Shown one piece after another: positions 51,651 through 61,246 of a stretch of 64,000 bases of DNA (its first letter is position 1; each line of letters starts with the position of its first letter). The notes beneath the pieces were generated by a model. The model worked only from the letters and a program-made list of their open reading frames with translations, was not told the origin of the DNA and did not search any database. The stretch is from Williamsia sp. CHRR-6 (lineage in GTDB: Bacteria > Actinomycetota > Actinomycetes > Mycobacteriales > Mycobacteriaceae), in assembly GCF_018474015.1 (NCBI RefSeq), contig NZ_JAHCSG010000003.1, positions 520,087 through 584,086 on the forward strand. Reading direction: 5' to 3'. Position numbers and translations under genes: made by a program.

Positions 51651-52691
51651 GTGGATCTCCCCGTGATGCCTCCGGTGGCGCCGATGTTGGCCAAGGCGGT
51701 CGCCGCAGTGCCCGCGCAACCCGCCGATGGCACCGTGTGGTCGCACGAGCCCAAGTGGGATGGGTTCCGCGCATTGATCTTCCGCGACGGTGATGAGGTG
51801 GTCATCGGCTCGCGCGGCGGCAAGGACCTGGCCCGATACTTTCCCGAACTCGTCGACGCCGCGCGCGCCGAACTGCCAGAGAAGGTGGTCGTCGACGGCG
51901 AGATCGGGGTGCAGGCCCAGATCAACGGGGTGCGTCGCCTCGACTGGGACTCGTTGAGCCAGCGGATACACCCGGCGCAGTCGCGCGTGCAGATGCTGGC
52001 CGAGAAGACCCCGGCCATCTTCATCGGCTTCGATGCGCTGGCGCTGGGCCACCGCGATCTGACCGTCGAGACGTTCCCGCATCGTCGCGACGCGTTGACT
52101 CAGGCCATCTCCGGCGTCGGCAGACTGCACATCTCGCGCGTCACCACCGACTCCGATGAGGCGCACCGATGGTTCAGCGCCTTCGAAGGTGCGGGCCTCG
52201 ACGGGGTGGTGAGCAAGCGAATCGACGGGACGTATGTCCCAGGCAAGCGTGAGATGGCGAAGGTGAAACACAAGCGCACTGCCGACTGCGTGGTGGTCGG
52301 GTATCGAGTGCACAAGAGCGGCACGGGCGTCGGCTCGATGCTGCTCGGCCTCTACCGGGACGGTGATCTGCGGATGGTCGGCGGGTCGAGTGCCTTCAGC
52401 GATGCCACCCGCGTGGAACTCCAGGCTCGGTTCGAGCCGATGCGTCTGGACCCCGATCACAGCGCCCAGGGTGAACCCAATCGGTGGAACGCTGCGGGCA
52501 CCGGCGAATGGATACCGATCCGACCCGAGCTGGTGGTCGAGGTGGGCTATGACCAGATGGAAAAGGATCGGTTCCGCCATACGGTCACGTTCCAGCGTTG
52601 GCGACCCGACCGGGACCCGGTCAGTTGCGGGTACGACCAGCTCGAGGTGCCGCTGACGTATGACCTTTTCGACGTTCTCGGCGCCGAGTGA
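51651..52691 (+). CDS. ligC: ATP-dependent DNA ligase LigC
   Basis: Repair ligase of 346 residues. Motif I is EPKWDGFRA with the adenylated Lys35; SRGGKDL, VVDGEIGVQ, FDALALG, GLDGVVSKR and MAKVKHKRTADCVVVGYR match motifs III to V of LigC-type enzymes such as Rv3731. The C-terminal OB fold ends near residue 340. Works in single-strand break repair and, with a polymerase partner, end joining. Start GTG at 51651. Confidence 0.92.
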   Translation: MDLPVMPPVAPMLAKAVAAVPAQPADGTVWSHEPKWDGFRALIFRDGDEVVIGSRGGKDLARYFPELVDAARAELPEKVVVDGEIGVQAQINGVRRLDWDSLSQRIHPAQSRVQMLAEKTPAIFIGFDALALGHRDLTVETFPHRRDALTQAISGVGRLHISRVTTDSDEAHRWFSAFEGAGLDGVVSKRIDGTYVPGKREMAKVKHKRTADCVVVGYRVHKSGTGVGSMLLGLYRDGDLRMVGGSSAFSDATRVELQARFEPMRLDPDHSAQGEPNRWNAAGTGEWIPIRPELVVEVGYDQMEKDRFRHTVTFQRWRPDRDPVSCGYDQLEVPLTYDLFDVLGAE

Positions 52692-52901
52692 TCGCCATCG
52701 ACGTACCAATCGATACCGATTCGTAGTCCAGCGGAAAAAGGCCACGTCACATGGGCGACACACCGGCAATTCCGCCAGTCGCATATCGGCAGTTCAATCC
52801 GTTGACGGCAATTGTCTGTTTGCTGATGTGAAGATCTGGCGACACCATGCGTGCAGCCCGACCGGCGAACGTTCGGGCATCGATCCGATCAAGGAGCACA
52901 C

Positions 52902-53297
52902 ATGTTGAAACGTGTAATGACTGCCGGCGCAGCAACCGCCGTTCTCGCCGGGTCCATCGTCGGTGGAGCACTCGTCACCGCAGCGCCTGCAGCCGCGACC
53001 GGCGCCGACCGCCTGGCCTGCTACCAGCACCCCGGTGGGACCAACAACGAGCGCTTGGTCTTCACGTTCACCGCGGTCGCGTTCCCCGAACGCCCCGGAA
53101 CCACTCTCGCTCAGGGACTCTCAGGCTCCATCCAGAAATGGACCGGCCAGCACTACGACTACCTGGACACCATCCCCGGGCTCAGCCCCACCACCGGGTA
53201 TCCCGACGGCGCCAACGGGGACGTTGCCTGCAGTGCGATCAGCGACGCGAACGGCCTCTTCGACCTGGGCAACTATCGCTACGGCGAGTTCGGCTGA
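52902..53297 (+). CDS. Small secreted protein, paralogue of 54525-54950
   Basis: A 131-residue exported protein with AAGGAG 5 bp before ATG 52902. The signal peptide ends near APAAAT (residue 33). Mature part has two cysteines (LACYQH, VACSA), GYPDGANGD and the terminus YRYGEFG. It aligns with the opposite-strand protein ending at 54525: CY-x-G, TLAQG/SLTQG, Q-x-W-x-G-x-x-Y, GY-x-x-G-x-x-G and a terminal FG. Family not known to me. Confidence 0.82.
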   Translation: MLKRVMTAGAATAVLAGSIVGGALVTAAPAAATGADRLACYQHPGGTNNERLVFTFTAVAFPERPGTTLAQGLSGSIQKWTGQHYDYLDTIPGLSPTTGYPDGANGDVACSAISDANGLFDLGNYRYGEFG

Positions 53298-53327
53298 CAC
53301 CCCACACACATCCGACATCGACGAATG

Positions 53328-53360
53328 CAGCCCCGCCCGCAATCTCACCGGGCGGGGCTG
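53328..53360 (+). terminator. Terminator hairpin after the secreted protein gene
   Basis: CAGCCCCGCCCG and CGGGCGGGGCTG form a 12-bp perfect stem with a 9-nt loop, followed by TTGCGTG. Confidence 0.7.
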
Positions 53361-53449
53361 TTGCGTGTCACCATGGCACCCATGAACTGTCGGTCCGACC
53401 CCGCACCCTCGACGGGCACCACCATTGATGATCCATCGGCGGCGAACTG

Positions 53450-54511
53450 ATGGCCGCCCGTTCTCCCGCAGAGGAACTCGACGTCGATGGCGTCGCGGTG
53501 CGGATGTCGAACCCGGACAAGATCTACTTCCCACAACTCGGTGAAACCGGTGGCCGCAAGCGCGATCTCGTCGGTTACTACCGCAGCGTGGCTCTCGACG
53601 GGGCGCTGCTGACCGCGCTGCGTGATCGCCCGACGTTCCTGCAACGGTTTCCCGACGGCATCGACGGCGAGGAGATCTACCAGAAGCGGGTGGCCGCCAA
53701 GCGGCCCGAACACGTTGCGGCCACCCACATCACGTTTCCGTCCGGACGCACCGCAGATGCCATGTGTACCACCAGCGCCGCTGACATCGTGTGGGCCGCC
53801 AACCTCGGCACGGTCACCTTCCACCCGTGGCCGACCGTGTCCCCCGACAACGATCACCCCGATCAGCTGCGCATCGATCTCGATCCCCAACCCGGAACCG
53901 ACTTCGACGACGCTCGCCGGGTGGCCATCGACGTGTTGGCACCCGTCTTGGACGAACTCGGCATGACCGGCTATCCGAAAACCTCTGGCGGACGTGGCAT
54001 TCACGTGTATGTCCCGATCGTCCCCCGGTGGGACTTCATCGCCACGCGCCGCGCGATCATCGCCTTGGCGCGCGAGCTGGAGCGGCGAGATCCGACGCGA
54101 GTGACCACCTCGTGGTGGAAAGAGGATCGGGGACAACGGATCTTCATCGACTTCAATCAGGCCGCCCGCGATCGGACGATGGCCTCGCCGTATTCGGCAC
54201 GCCGCACTCCGATCGCCACGGTGTCGACCCCGCTGACCTGGGAGGAGCTGACCGTCGCAGAGCCGGACGACCTCACCATCGCCACCGTGCCCGACCTGCT
54301 GCGCACACGACCCGACCCGATGGCCGCCATGACGGACCATCGGGTCGGGTTGGAACCATTGCTGGAGTGGGTGACTCGAGATGACGCCGAGGGCTTGGGC
54401 GACCTGCCCTATCCCCCGAGCTACCCGAAGATGCCCGGCGAACCACCCCGCGTGGCGCCGAGTCGAAAAGTCGACGCGCACTGGGACAGTCAGGGCAACC
54501 GGATCTCGTGA
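53450..54511 (+). CDS. Stand-alone LigD-type polymerase (AEP superfamily)
   Basis: NHEJ-type primase-polymerase, 353 residues. Catalytic Asp143 and Asp145 are in RIDLDPQPG; KTSGGRGIHVYVPI and FIDFNQAARDRTMASPYSAR are signature motifs of the LigD polymerase domain. No ligase or phosphoesterase domain is attached. It resembles Rv3730c, which in mycobacteria lies near ligC (Rv3731) as here. It can fill gaps or add nucleotides during end joining or stationary-phase repair. ATG at 53450. Confidence 0.92.
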   Translation: MAARSPAEELDVDGVAVRMSNPDKIYFPQLGETGGRKRDLVGYYRSVALDGALLTALRDRPTFLQRFPDGIDGEEIYQKRVAAKRPEHVAATHITFPSGRTADAMCTTSAADIVWAANLGTVTFHPWPTVSPDNDHPDQLRIDLDPQPGTDFDDARRVAIDVLAPVLDELGMTGYPKTSGGRGIHVYVPIVPRWDFIATRRAIIALARELERRDPTRVTTSWWKEDRGQRIFIDFNQAARDRTMASPYSARRTPIATVSTPLTWEELTVAEPDDLTIATVPDLLRTRPDPMAAMTDHRVGLEPLLEWVTRDDAEGLGDLPYPPSYPKMPGEPPRVAPSRKVDAHWDSQGNRIS

Positions 54512-54524
54512 CCCCGCTCGCTGA

Positions 54525-54950
54525 TCAGCCGAAGGCGCCGATCAGGTAGCCGTCGAGCTGGCCGCCGAGGAAGAAGCTGTTCGCCAGGACAGTGCACAGG
54601 TTGCCGGCGTTGCCGGTCTGGTAACCGATTGACGGCGGCACAGTCCGCGTCACGCCGGTGTCGGCGTAGAAGCTACCGTTCCAGTTCTGCACGGTGGCCA
54701 CCAGATTGCCTTGGGTGAGTGATTTGCCGCCTGTGCCCACGGTGTCGGCAAAGTTCAGCTTGAGGCGCGAGCCATTGTTGCCGGCGCTCTTGTAGCAGTA
54801 CACAGTGCGGGCGCTCGAGGCGGACGGCGTGCCCGTGGCAGTGGGATTGGTGGCGGCTGAAGCCGAACCGGCGCCGACGGCAACAATGCCCGCTGCGGCT
54901 CCGGAAACCAGGGCGGCTGCGGTGAGAACGGATGCAGTGCGTTTGAACAT
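54525..54950 (-). CDS. Small secreted protein, paralogue of 52902-53297
   Basis: A 141-residue exported protein from ATG 54950 with GAGGAG upstream. The signal peptide ends near GSASAAT (residue 33). A Thr/Ser-rich stretch precedes the domain VYCYKSAGNNGSRLKLNF, SLTQGNLVATVQNWNG, GYQTGNAGNLC and the terminal IGAFG. Two cysteines match its plus-strand paralogue. The two flank the polymerase gene in opposite orientation. The 321-bp gap above it holds its promoter region and the dps terminator. Confidence 0.82.
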   Translation of the reverse strand: MFKRTASVLTAAALVSGAAAGIVAVGAGSASAATNPTATGTPSASSARTVYCYKSAGNNGSRLKLNFADTVGTGGKSLTQGNLVATVQNWNGSFYADTGVTRTVPPSIGYQTGNAGNLCTVLANSFFLGGQLDGYLIGAFG

Positions 54951-55214
54951 GTGAGGCTCCTCGAATCAATGCGATCTTGTGTGCCGGCGGTTGTTGTCGA
55001 CCACTTCATTGAATGCAAGACGGCCCCACTCGGCAACGGGAACAAACCGGACAAATGATTCAAACGGAATGGGATTCTTGCACGCATCGCCCTGCTCACC
55101 TGCGCAGACTCATCCTGGTGGAGGTATCTGATATCGGTTCAATAAACAATGTGCGTGCGCACTGCCTATTGATCCGCTCAGTCTTGAGAGGTATTTCGCA
55201 ATCCCAGAAATATA

Positions 55215-55245
55215 ACAACCCGGCCGCTTTTCGCGGCCGGGTTGT
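55215..55245 (-). terminator. Terminator of the dps gene
   Basis: ACAACCCGGCCGC and GCGGCCGGGTTGT form a 13-bp perfect stem with a 5-nt loop. On the minus strand it is followed by TATATTTCT, 26 bp after the dps stop. Confidence 0.8.
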
Positions 55246-55271
55246 CACGGTTGTATTGCGCCTGTCGAGAG

Positions 55272-55745
55272 TCAGGCGAGCTGAACCTGCCACATCCAGT
55301 GAGCCTTTTCCAGCTCAGCGGTGATCTCGATGAACAAATCCTGGGTGACCGGATCGGCGACTTCGGTGTCCTTGATACGCACCCGCATACGCTCGATGAT
55401 CACGCCCAGGTTGTCGGTGATCGCCTCGACAACTGCGCGGTCCTTGGTCCATCCGGCCTCGTAACCCTTGAGCCCCGACCCAGACGTCACCGTGGCCGCT
55501 CGCCCATCCGGTGCCACGCCGATCGCGGTGGACCGTTCGGCGACCATGTCGTAGTAGTTGCGCGCAGTGTCCACCAGCTCATCCAGCGACTGGTGCAGCG
55601 GCACGAAGTCCTTGCCGATCACAGTCCAGTGGGCCTGCTTGCCGATCAGCGACAGATCGATCAGATCGACCAGCGCTCCCTGCAACGCATCAGCGGTGAT
55701 CTTCTGGTTCTCGGTGTTCAGAGTGGTGCTCACGGGGTTGGTCAC
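55272..55745 (-). CDS. dps: Dps-family DNA-protection ferritin
   Basis: Mini-ferritin of 157 residues that stores iron and shields DNA. The dinuclear ferroxidase ligands are all present: His39 (KQAHW), His51, Asp66 and Glu70, with Asp55 in between. It lacks a long Lys-rich tail, so DNA binding may depend on other surfaces. ATG at 55745. Monocistronic with a strong terminator. Confidence 0.93.
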   Translation of the reverse strand: MTNPVSTTLNTENQKITADALQGALVDLIDLSLIGKQAHWTVIGKDFVPLHQSLDELVDTARNYYDMVAERSTAIGVAPDGRAATVTSGSGLKGYEAGWTKDRAVVEAITDNLGVIIERMRVRIKDTEVADPVTQDLFIEITAELEKAHWMWQVQLA

Positions 55746-55848
55746 AGTTACCTCCTGGAGTGGATGTCATACACCAGTCTCCAGGCTTTCTGGACTCAGT
55801 CAAGAAAGGAATGCCTAAGCTGTCTTCCCTGTGCGGGCGCCATCGGGC

Positions 55849-56442
55849 TCAGTTGAAGAAGCGGTGAATCGCCTCGTCCCACATCCGATCGCGCCGCTGA
55901 TCGAAGCGATCTCGGATCCACCCGAGCCCAGCGAACAGCAACGACAGCACCACCCCGAACAACACCACGACCACGGCCACCGCAGTCACCCCGGCGTCGG
56001 CCGCGAGCGGATACGGCGCAGTGGGCACACCGTCGGAGTTCACCGTCAACGGGATCTTGCTACCCGCCGGAGTACCCGGCACGACGGGGATCAGGCCGTC
56101 GTGCCGGGTGCCACCGAGTTGCCAATGCGCAGGCACCTTGTTGAGGCGATCGGCCCCCATCGTCGAGCTGACCGGGGTGACGGCAGCCGCGTCCCTGTCG
56201 GTCACCGCAGTCACCAGGGTCACCGCAGGTCGCGCACCGGTGTCGTCGCGCGACTGCCAGATCATCACCCCCGGCACCACGGTCAACGGCAACAAGACCA
56301 ACGCCACGGTGATCATTAGCCGTCGGGCTCGCGCCTCGGCGAGGTCGACGCCGCGCACCAACGGGTTGTCGTCAGACCGGATCCTCGCCACATCCGGTGC
56401 CGCGCCGATCTTGGGTGACTGCTCGCGATCATCGTCGTACAT
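55849..56442 (-). CDS. Rv1733c-like two-helix membrane protein
   Basis: A 197-residue protein with NPLVRGVDLAEA before the first membrane helix (about 42-65), an extracytoplasmic domain with VPAHWQLGG, VPGTPAGSKIPL and a second helix near 150-175. This plan and the motifs match mycobacterial Rv1733c-type proteins (a DosR-regulon antigen). Function unknown. ATG at 56442. Confidence 0.82.
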   Translation of the reverse strand: MYDDDREQSPKIGAAPDVARIRSDDNPLVRGVDLAEARARRLMITVALVLLPLTVVPGVMIWQSRDDTGARPAVTLVTAVTDRDAAAVTPVSSTMGADRLNKVPAHWQLGGTRHDGLIPVVPGTPAGSKIPLTVNSDGVPTAPYPLAADAGVTAVAVVVVLFGVVLSLLFAGLGWIRDRFDQRRDRMWDEAIHRFFN

Positions 56443-56566
56443 TGCGGACTCTCTTCTCGGGCGGTCTCTTGCGACAAGTGTGCGATCTGGTAGGACCAAC
56501 CGCCCCAGTCCGACGATGATTCCACCGTGGCCGAGGTGTGACCTGCGCGTGTGCTGCGAGTGACGT

Positions 56567-57319
56567 TCAGGCCCAGGGTGCCAACACCTCTGCGGCGCGC
56601 TCGGCGAGGACAGCCTGGAACAGCGGACCGAAACTGATCCGCGCCACCCCATAGCCGGCGAGCGTCGCGCGATCATGCTTGATCGGGTGGCCGATGGCGT
56701 TGACCGGCTTGGACAGCTCCGAGGTGAGCCGCTGATGTACCTCCGGAGTGTGCAGGCCCACCGGATAGAGCGAGTCGGCACCTGCGTCGGCAGCCAAATT
56801 CAACCGCGCGATCGCCCGATCCACGCGGTCGTTCTCATCGCCGATCTGCTTGACGAACAGGTCGGTGCGGGCGTTGATCACCACGTGTACGTCGGTGGCG
56901 TCGGAGGCCGCGCGCAGCGCGGCCACGACGTCGGCGTGCTCCTGGGCCTCGCGCAGCCGCCCACCCTCGCTGTGCACGGTGTCCTCGATGTTGAGGCCCA
57001 CCGCGCCGGCCTCGAGGAGTCCCTCGATCAGCCGCTTGGGGTCTTCGCCGTACCCGGATTCGATGTCGACCGAGATGGGCGCATCCACCGCCGCGGTGAT
57101 CTGCACGATGCGGGTGAGCAGTTCGTCGAACCTCAGGCCTTCGTTGTCGGGTTTGCCGATCGAGTCCGAGACAGGATGGCTGCCGACGGTGAGCGCGGTG
57201 AACCCCGCCGACAGGGCCAGGTTGGCCGACCACGCGTCCCAGACGGTGGGCAGAACCACCGGGTCACCGGGCTGATGGAGGGAAAGGAGCGTAGAAGCCT
57301 TCTGGCTCAAAGTGGTCAT
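56567..57319 (-). CDS. Isocitrate lyase/PEP mutase superfamily protein
   Basis: A 250-residue (beta/alpha)8 enzyme. PTVWDAWSANLALSAGF opens the barrel; DIESGYGED, GLNIEDTV and INARTDLFV carry the metal and substrate residues typical of this family. The lyase Cys motif KRCGH is absent, so it is not isocitrate or methylisocitrate lyase. Probably cleaves or hydrolyses an oxaloacetate-like substrate. ATG at 57319. Confidence 0.86.
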   Translation of the reverse strand: MTTLSQKASTLLSLHQPGDPVVLPTVWDAWSANLALSAGFTALTVGSHPVSDSIGKPDNEGLRFDELLTRIVQITAAVDAPISVDIESGYGEDPKRLIEGLLEAGAVGLNIEDTVHSEGGRLREAQEHADVVAALRAASDATDVHVVINARTDLFVKQIGDENDRVDRAIARLNLAADAGADSLYPVGLHTPEVHQRLTSELSKPVNAIGHPIKHDRATLAGYGVARISFGPLFQAVLAERAAEVLAPWA

Positions 57320-57377
57320 GTCCGGGATCAACACCGCGCCCCACGGTTCCCATCCGCGTGTCCACCAGGTGGACAGA

Positions 57378-57833
57378 TCAGGATGCGATGACCTTGCCGT
57401 TGGTCACCGCGGCCGAGACCTCCTTGAGGCCCTCCTTCGCGGGACCTTCCTTGACGGCGCCGGTGGTGGTGTCGAAGACCGAGTTGTGGCACGGACATAC
57501 CAGTTTCTTGTCTTCGGGCTTCACCGTGCAGCCTCGATGAGGGCAGACGGCGTTGAACACCTTGGCGGTGGCATCGCCGGTACGCACCACCAGACCGGGA
57601 TCGCCGCCGGCGAGTTCGACCGCCACGGCCCCGCCCACCGGGATGTCGGCCAAAGTCGCCAGGGAGCCATCGGCCGCCGCGCTGGGCTTGGCCGCAGAAT
57701 CCGAGCCGGACCCGGACTTGTCGTCGTCGTCCCCATCGGAGGACGAACACGCAGCAAGGACCATCAGCCCGGCGCCACCGGCGCCGAGGGCGAGAGCAGT
57801 CCGACGGGTTACCGAGGTGATCTCTTCAGCCAT
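57378..57833 (-). CDS. Rieske [2Fe-2S] lipoprotein
   Basis: A 151-residue exported Rieske protein. TRRTALALG is a twin-arginine signal and VLAAC a lipobox. CPHRGCT and CPCHNS supply the two Cys and two His ligands of the cluster. A short Asp/Ser linker separates the lipid anchor from the domain. Start ATG 57833 omits 25 non-signal residues. The electron partner is unknown. Confidence 0.9.
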   Translation of the reverse strand: MAEEITSVTRRTALALGAGGAGLMVLAACSSSDGDDDDKSGSGSDSAAKPSAAADGSLATLADIPVGGAVAVELAGGDPGLVVRTGDATAKVFNAVCPHRGCTVKPEDKKLVCPCHNSVFDTTTGAVKEGPAKEGLKEVSAAVTNGKVIAS

Positions 57834-57931
57834 GAAGTCAGCGTAGCGGCCGAATCCTGCGCCGGGGACGCTAACGCGATCTTGTGACGGTTTCCCGCCT
57901 TTGGTCACGAAATGGTGTCCCGCTGTCCCTC

Positions 57932-59113
57932 CTACAGTCCGAGCTCGCGGGCGATCAGCATCAGCTGCACCTGGGTGGTGCCCTCGCCGATCTCGAGGAT
58001 CTTGCTGTCGCGGTAGTGCCGCGACACCACGTATTCGTTCATGAAGCCGTAGCCGCCGTGGATCTGGGTGGCGTCGCGGGCGTTGTCCATCGCCGCCTCC
58101 GAGGAGATCAGCTTGGCGATGGCGGCCTGCTGCTTGAACGGTTTACCGGCCAACATCAGCGCCGCCGCGTCGTAGTAAGCGGTCCGGGCGACGTAGGCGC
58201 GCGCCTGCATCCGGGCGATCATGAAGGCGATCGACTGGTTGTCGCCGATCACTGATCCGAAGGCGCGACGCTGCGTGGCATACCGGACGCTCTCATCCAC
58301 ACATCCCTGCGCCGCCCCGACGGCCAAAGCTGCGATGGCGATTCGACCCTCATCGAGGATCTGCAGGAAGTTCGCGTAGCCACGTCCCTGCTGCCCCAAC
58401 AGATGTGCCCGCGGCACCCGCACATCGTCGAAGGTCAGCGGATGGGTGTCCGAGGCGTTCCACCCCACCTTGTCGTAGGCGGGGCCGGCCGTGAACCCAG
58501 GGGTGTCGGTGGGTACCAGGATGGTGGAGATCTGTTTGCGGCCGCCCTCTGCCCCGGTCACTGCGGCCACCGTCACCAGCTCGGTGATGTCGGTGCCCGA
58601 GTTGGTGATGAACTGCTTGGACCCGTTGATCACCCATTCGTCGCCGTCGAGCACGGCGGTGGTGCGGGTTCCACCGGCATCGCTCCCGGCCTCTGGCTCG
58701 GTCAGTCCGAACGCGCCGAGAGCGCGACCAGAGGCCAAGCGCGGCAACCACTCCCGCTTCTGCTCTTCGGTGCCGAACCGGTAGATCGGCATGGCCCCGA
58801 GGGACACCGCCGCTTCCAGGGTGATGGCCACACTCTGGTCCACCTTGCCCAGCTCCTCCAGCGCCAGACACAGCGCGAAGTAGTCGCCACCCATGCCGCC
58901 GTACTCCTCGGGGAACGGCAGACCGAACAGTCCCATCTCAGCCATTCCCGCCACCACCTCGTAGGGGAACGACCGCTGCGCATCGTGTTTCGCCGACACC
59001 GGGGCCACCACCGTCTGCGCGAACTCGCGCACCACAGCGATGAGGTCGGTGTACTCCTGCGACAAGGTGCCGGTGTGCAACGACGGGCTGCTGGTCAGTT
59101 CGGGGATGGTCAT
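57932..59113 (-). CDS. Acyl-CoA dehydrogenase
   Basis: FAD enzyme of 393 residues. [14 protein letters not shown] and FITNSG bind substrate and flavin; the C-terminal [12 protein letters not shown] region and the [19 protein letters not shown] stretch are typical. Its position after accD-accA suggests an isovaleryl-CoA or related branched-chain dehydrogenase, as in the FadE19-AccA1-AccD1 leucine pathway. It overlaps accA by 4 bp (ATGA). Confidence 0.9.
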   Translation of the reverse strand: MTIPELTSSPSLHTGTLSQEYTDLIAVVREFAQTVVAPVSAKHDAQRSFPYEVVAGMAEMGLFGLPFPEEYGGMGGDYFALCLALEELGKVDQSVAITLEAAVSLGAMPIYRFGTEEQKREWLPRLASGRALGAFGLTEPEAGSDAGGTRTTAVLDGDEWVINGSKQFITNSGTDITELVTVAAVTGAEGGRKQISTILVPTDTPGFTAGPAYDKVGWNASDTHPLTFDDVRVPRAHLLGQQGRGYANFLQILDEGRIAIAALAVGAAQGCVDESVRYATQRRAFGSVIGDNQSIAFMIARMQARAYVARTAYYDAAALMLAGKPFKQQAAIAKLISSEAAMDNARDATQIHGGYGFMNEYVVSRHYRDSKILEIGEGTTQVQLMLIARELGL

Positions 59114-61236
59114 GTCGGGTTCTCCTCATGGACATCAGGTTTGCGAGCGGCGTCGGGTTGCGGGGGGTGTATGCGTGCGAGCGGTTGCCCGACGCCCACC
59201 TGATCGCCGGCGGCCACCAGCAGGTCGACCACCCCGTCGATCGGGGCGGTCAGCGAGTGCTCCATCTTCATCGCCTCCACCACCACCACCACCGTTGCGG
59301 CGGTGACGGTCTCACCGTGCTCGGCACCCACCGCGATGACGGTGCCGGGCATCGGACTACGCAGTTCGGTGTCGTCCACCGCTGCAGCCCGTCCGGCGGT
59401 CCGGCTCGGGGCCGGGCGCACACAGCGAGCACCAGTCCGGTCGGTGACCCAGGTGGACACGCCGTCGTCGGCGACGTGGTGGCGGGTGCGGTGGCCATCA
59501 ACGGTCAGCCGCAGCTCGCCGCCCGTCGATTCCCCGCCAACATTCGTTGCCGGGAGCCCAAGCCGAGGGGAATGTGCTCTCGGCGACCACCCAGGGGGAC
59601 GATTCTCGACGGTGGCGGTCAACGCGACCGGCGGGCCATCGTCCACCGACACCGTTGCCGCCTGTGGTGATCCGGTGATGGCGACGGTGTACGTCTGGTC
59701 TGGGTCCACCTGCAGCCGCACCACGGTGGGTGCGCAGGCGCCCAGCGCGCGCCACCCGCTCGGTTGGCCCCACGGGTCGGTGCCGGCGTCGGCCCACCGC
59801 GTCAGCCAGTGCAACGCCGCCGCTGCGGTCACCGCCCGCTGCTCATCGGTCCGGGACGGCGGAGGCGGATAGTTCTGAGCGATCCGGTCGAGCAGCGCGG
59901 TGTCGAGGTGTCCGGCACGAACCTCGTTGTTGGCCAACAGATGCCGCAGGAACGCCGCGTTGGTCACCACCCCGGGCGTGGCGGTCTGCGCCAGCGCGTC
60001 GTCGAGCCGATCCAACGCAGTGGCGCGGTCGGAGCCGTGGGCGATGATCTTGGCCAGCATCGGGTCGTAGTGGCTGCTGATCACCGAGCCGGCCACGATC
60101 CCCGAATCCATTCGCACTCCCGGCCCGGACGGCGACAGCACGTCGATCAGAGTGCCGCCGGTGGGGATGAACCCCGCCGCCGGGTCTTCGGCGTAGAGAC
60201 GGGCCTCGACGGCGTGCCCGCTCAACGTCACGTCGGCTTGATCGATGTCGAGGCGTTCACCGCGGGCCACACGAATCTGCCACTGCACCAGGTCAATTCC
60301 GGTCACCAGCTCGGTCACCGGGTGTTCCACCTGCAGGCGGGTGTTCATCTCCATGAAGAAGAACTCGTCGGGGCGGGTGGCCGAGACGATGAACTCGACG
60401 GTGCCGGCACCCCGGTAGCCCACGCTGCGCGCGGTGTCGCAGGCGGCGGCTCCGATGCGGGCGCGGGTGGCCGCATCCAGCAGCGGCGACGGTGCCTCTT
60501 CGATCACCTTCTGGTGACGACGTTGCAGGCTGCACTCGCGCTCACCGAGGTGGATCACATGACCATGGGCATCGGCGAGGATCTGCACTTCGATGTGCCT
60601 GGGCTGCAATACGAATCGTTCCAAGAACAGCGTGTCGTCGCCGAACGACGAGGCGGCCTCCCGGCGGGCCGAGACCAACGCGGCGGCCAACCCGGCCGGG
60701 TCGGTCACCACCCGCATCCCTTTGCCGCCACCACCGGCCGACGGCTTGACCAACACCGGGTACCCGACGTCGTCGGCGGCGGCGATCAGCTCGTCGTCGG
60801 TGAGACCGGGCCGGGCGATGCCCGGAACCACCGGCACACCGTGGGCGGCGACGGTGTTCTTCGCGGTGATCTTGTCGCCCATCACCGTCATGGCACGAGC
60901 GTCCGGGCCGATGAAGATGAGCCCGGCGGCATCGCAGGCAGACACGAAAGACGCGTTTTCCGAGAGGAATCCGTAACCCGGATGGATTGCGTCGGCGCCC
61001 GTGGCGCGAGCCGCAGCGATGATGCGGTCGATGTCGAGGTAGCTTTCCCGTGCTGCTGCGGGTCCGATGTGGACGGCCTCGTCGGCTGCGGCCACATGCA
61101 GCCCCCCTGCGTCGGCATCTGAGTACACCGCGACAGAGCGAATCCCCATCTGGCGCAACGTTCGACATATGCGGACGGCGATCTCGCCACGGTTGGCGAT
61201 CAGCACGGTACGGATGGTTCGCGGGTTGTCGGTCAT
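59110..61236 (-). CDS. Acyl-CoA carboxylase alpha subunit (biotin carboxylase plus BCCP)
   Basis: A 708-residue subunit. Biotin carboxylase comes first ([34 protein letters not shown] loop, [29 protein letters not shown]), then a linker and a C-terminal biotin domain with EAMKMEHSL (biotinyl Lys). With the beta subunit upstream it forms an acyl-CoA carboxylase; methylcrotonyl-CoA is the likely substrate by comparison with AccA1/AccD1. Starts 10 bp after the accD stop. Confidence 0.92.
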   Translation of the reverse strand: MTDNPRTIRTVLIANRGEIAVRICRTLRQMGIRSVAVYSDADAGGLHVAAADEAVHIGPAAARESYLDIDRIIAAARATGADAIHPGYGFLSENASFVSACDAAGLIFIGPDARAMTVMGDKITAKNTVAAHGVPVVPGIARPGLTDDELIAAADDVGYPVLVKPSAGGGGKGMRVVTDPAGLAAALVSARREAASSFGDDTLFLERFVLQPRHIEVQILADAHGHVIHLGERECSLQRRHQKVIEEAPSPLLDAATRARIGAAACDTARSVGYRGAGTVEFIVSATRPDEFFFMEMNTRLQVEHPVTELVTGIDLVQWQIRVARGERLDIDQADVTLSGHAVEARLYAEDPAAGFIPTGGTLIDVLSPSGPGVRMDSGIVAGSVISSHYDPMLAKIIAHGSDRATALDRLDDALAQTATPGVVTNAAFLRHLLANNEVRAGHLDTALLDRIAQNYPPPPSRTDEQRAVTAAAALHWLTRWADAGTDPWGQPSGWRALGACAPTVVRLQVDPDQTYTVAITGSPQAATVSVDDGPPVALTATVENRPPGWSPRAHSPRLGLPATNVGGESTGGELRLTVDGHRTRHHVADDGVSTWVTDRTGARCVRPAPSRTAGRAAAVDDTELRSPMPGTVIAVGAEHGETVTAATVVVVVEAMKMEHSLTAPIDGVVDLLVAAGDQVGVGQPLARIHPPQPDAARKPDVHEENPT

Positions 61237-61246
61237 CGTCGTCGCC

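Noticed and set aside
59764..61122. 452-codon plus-strand frame
   Set aside because: Antisense to the carboxylase alpha subunit, with no recognisable domain.
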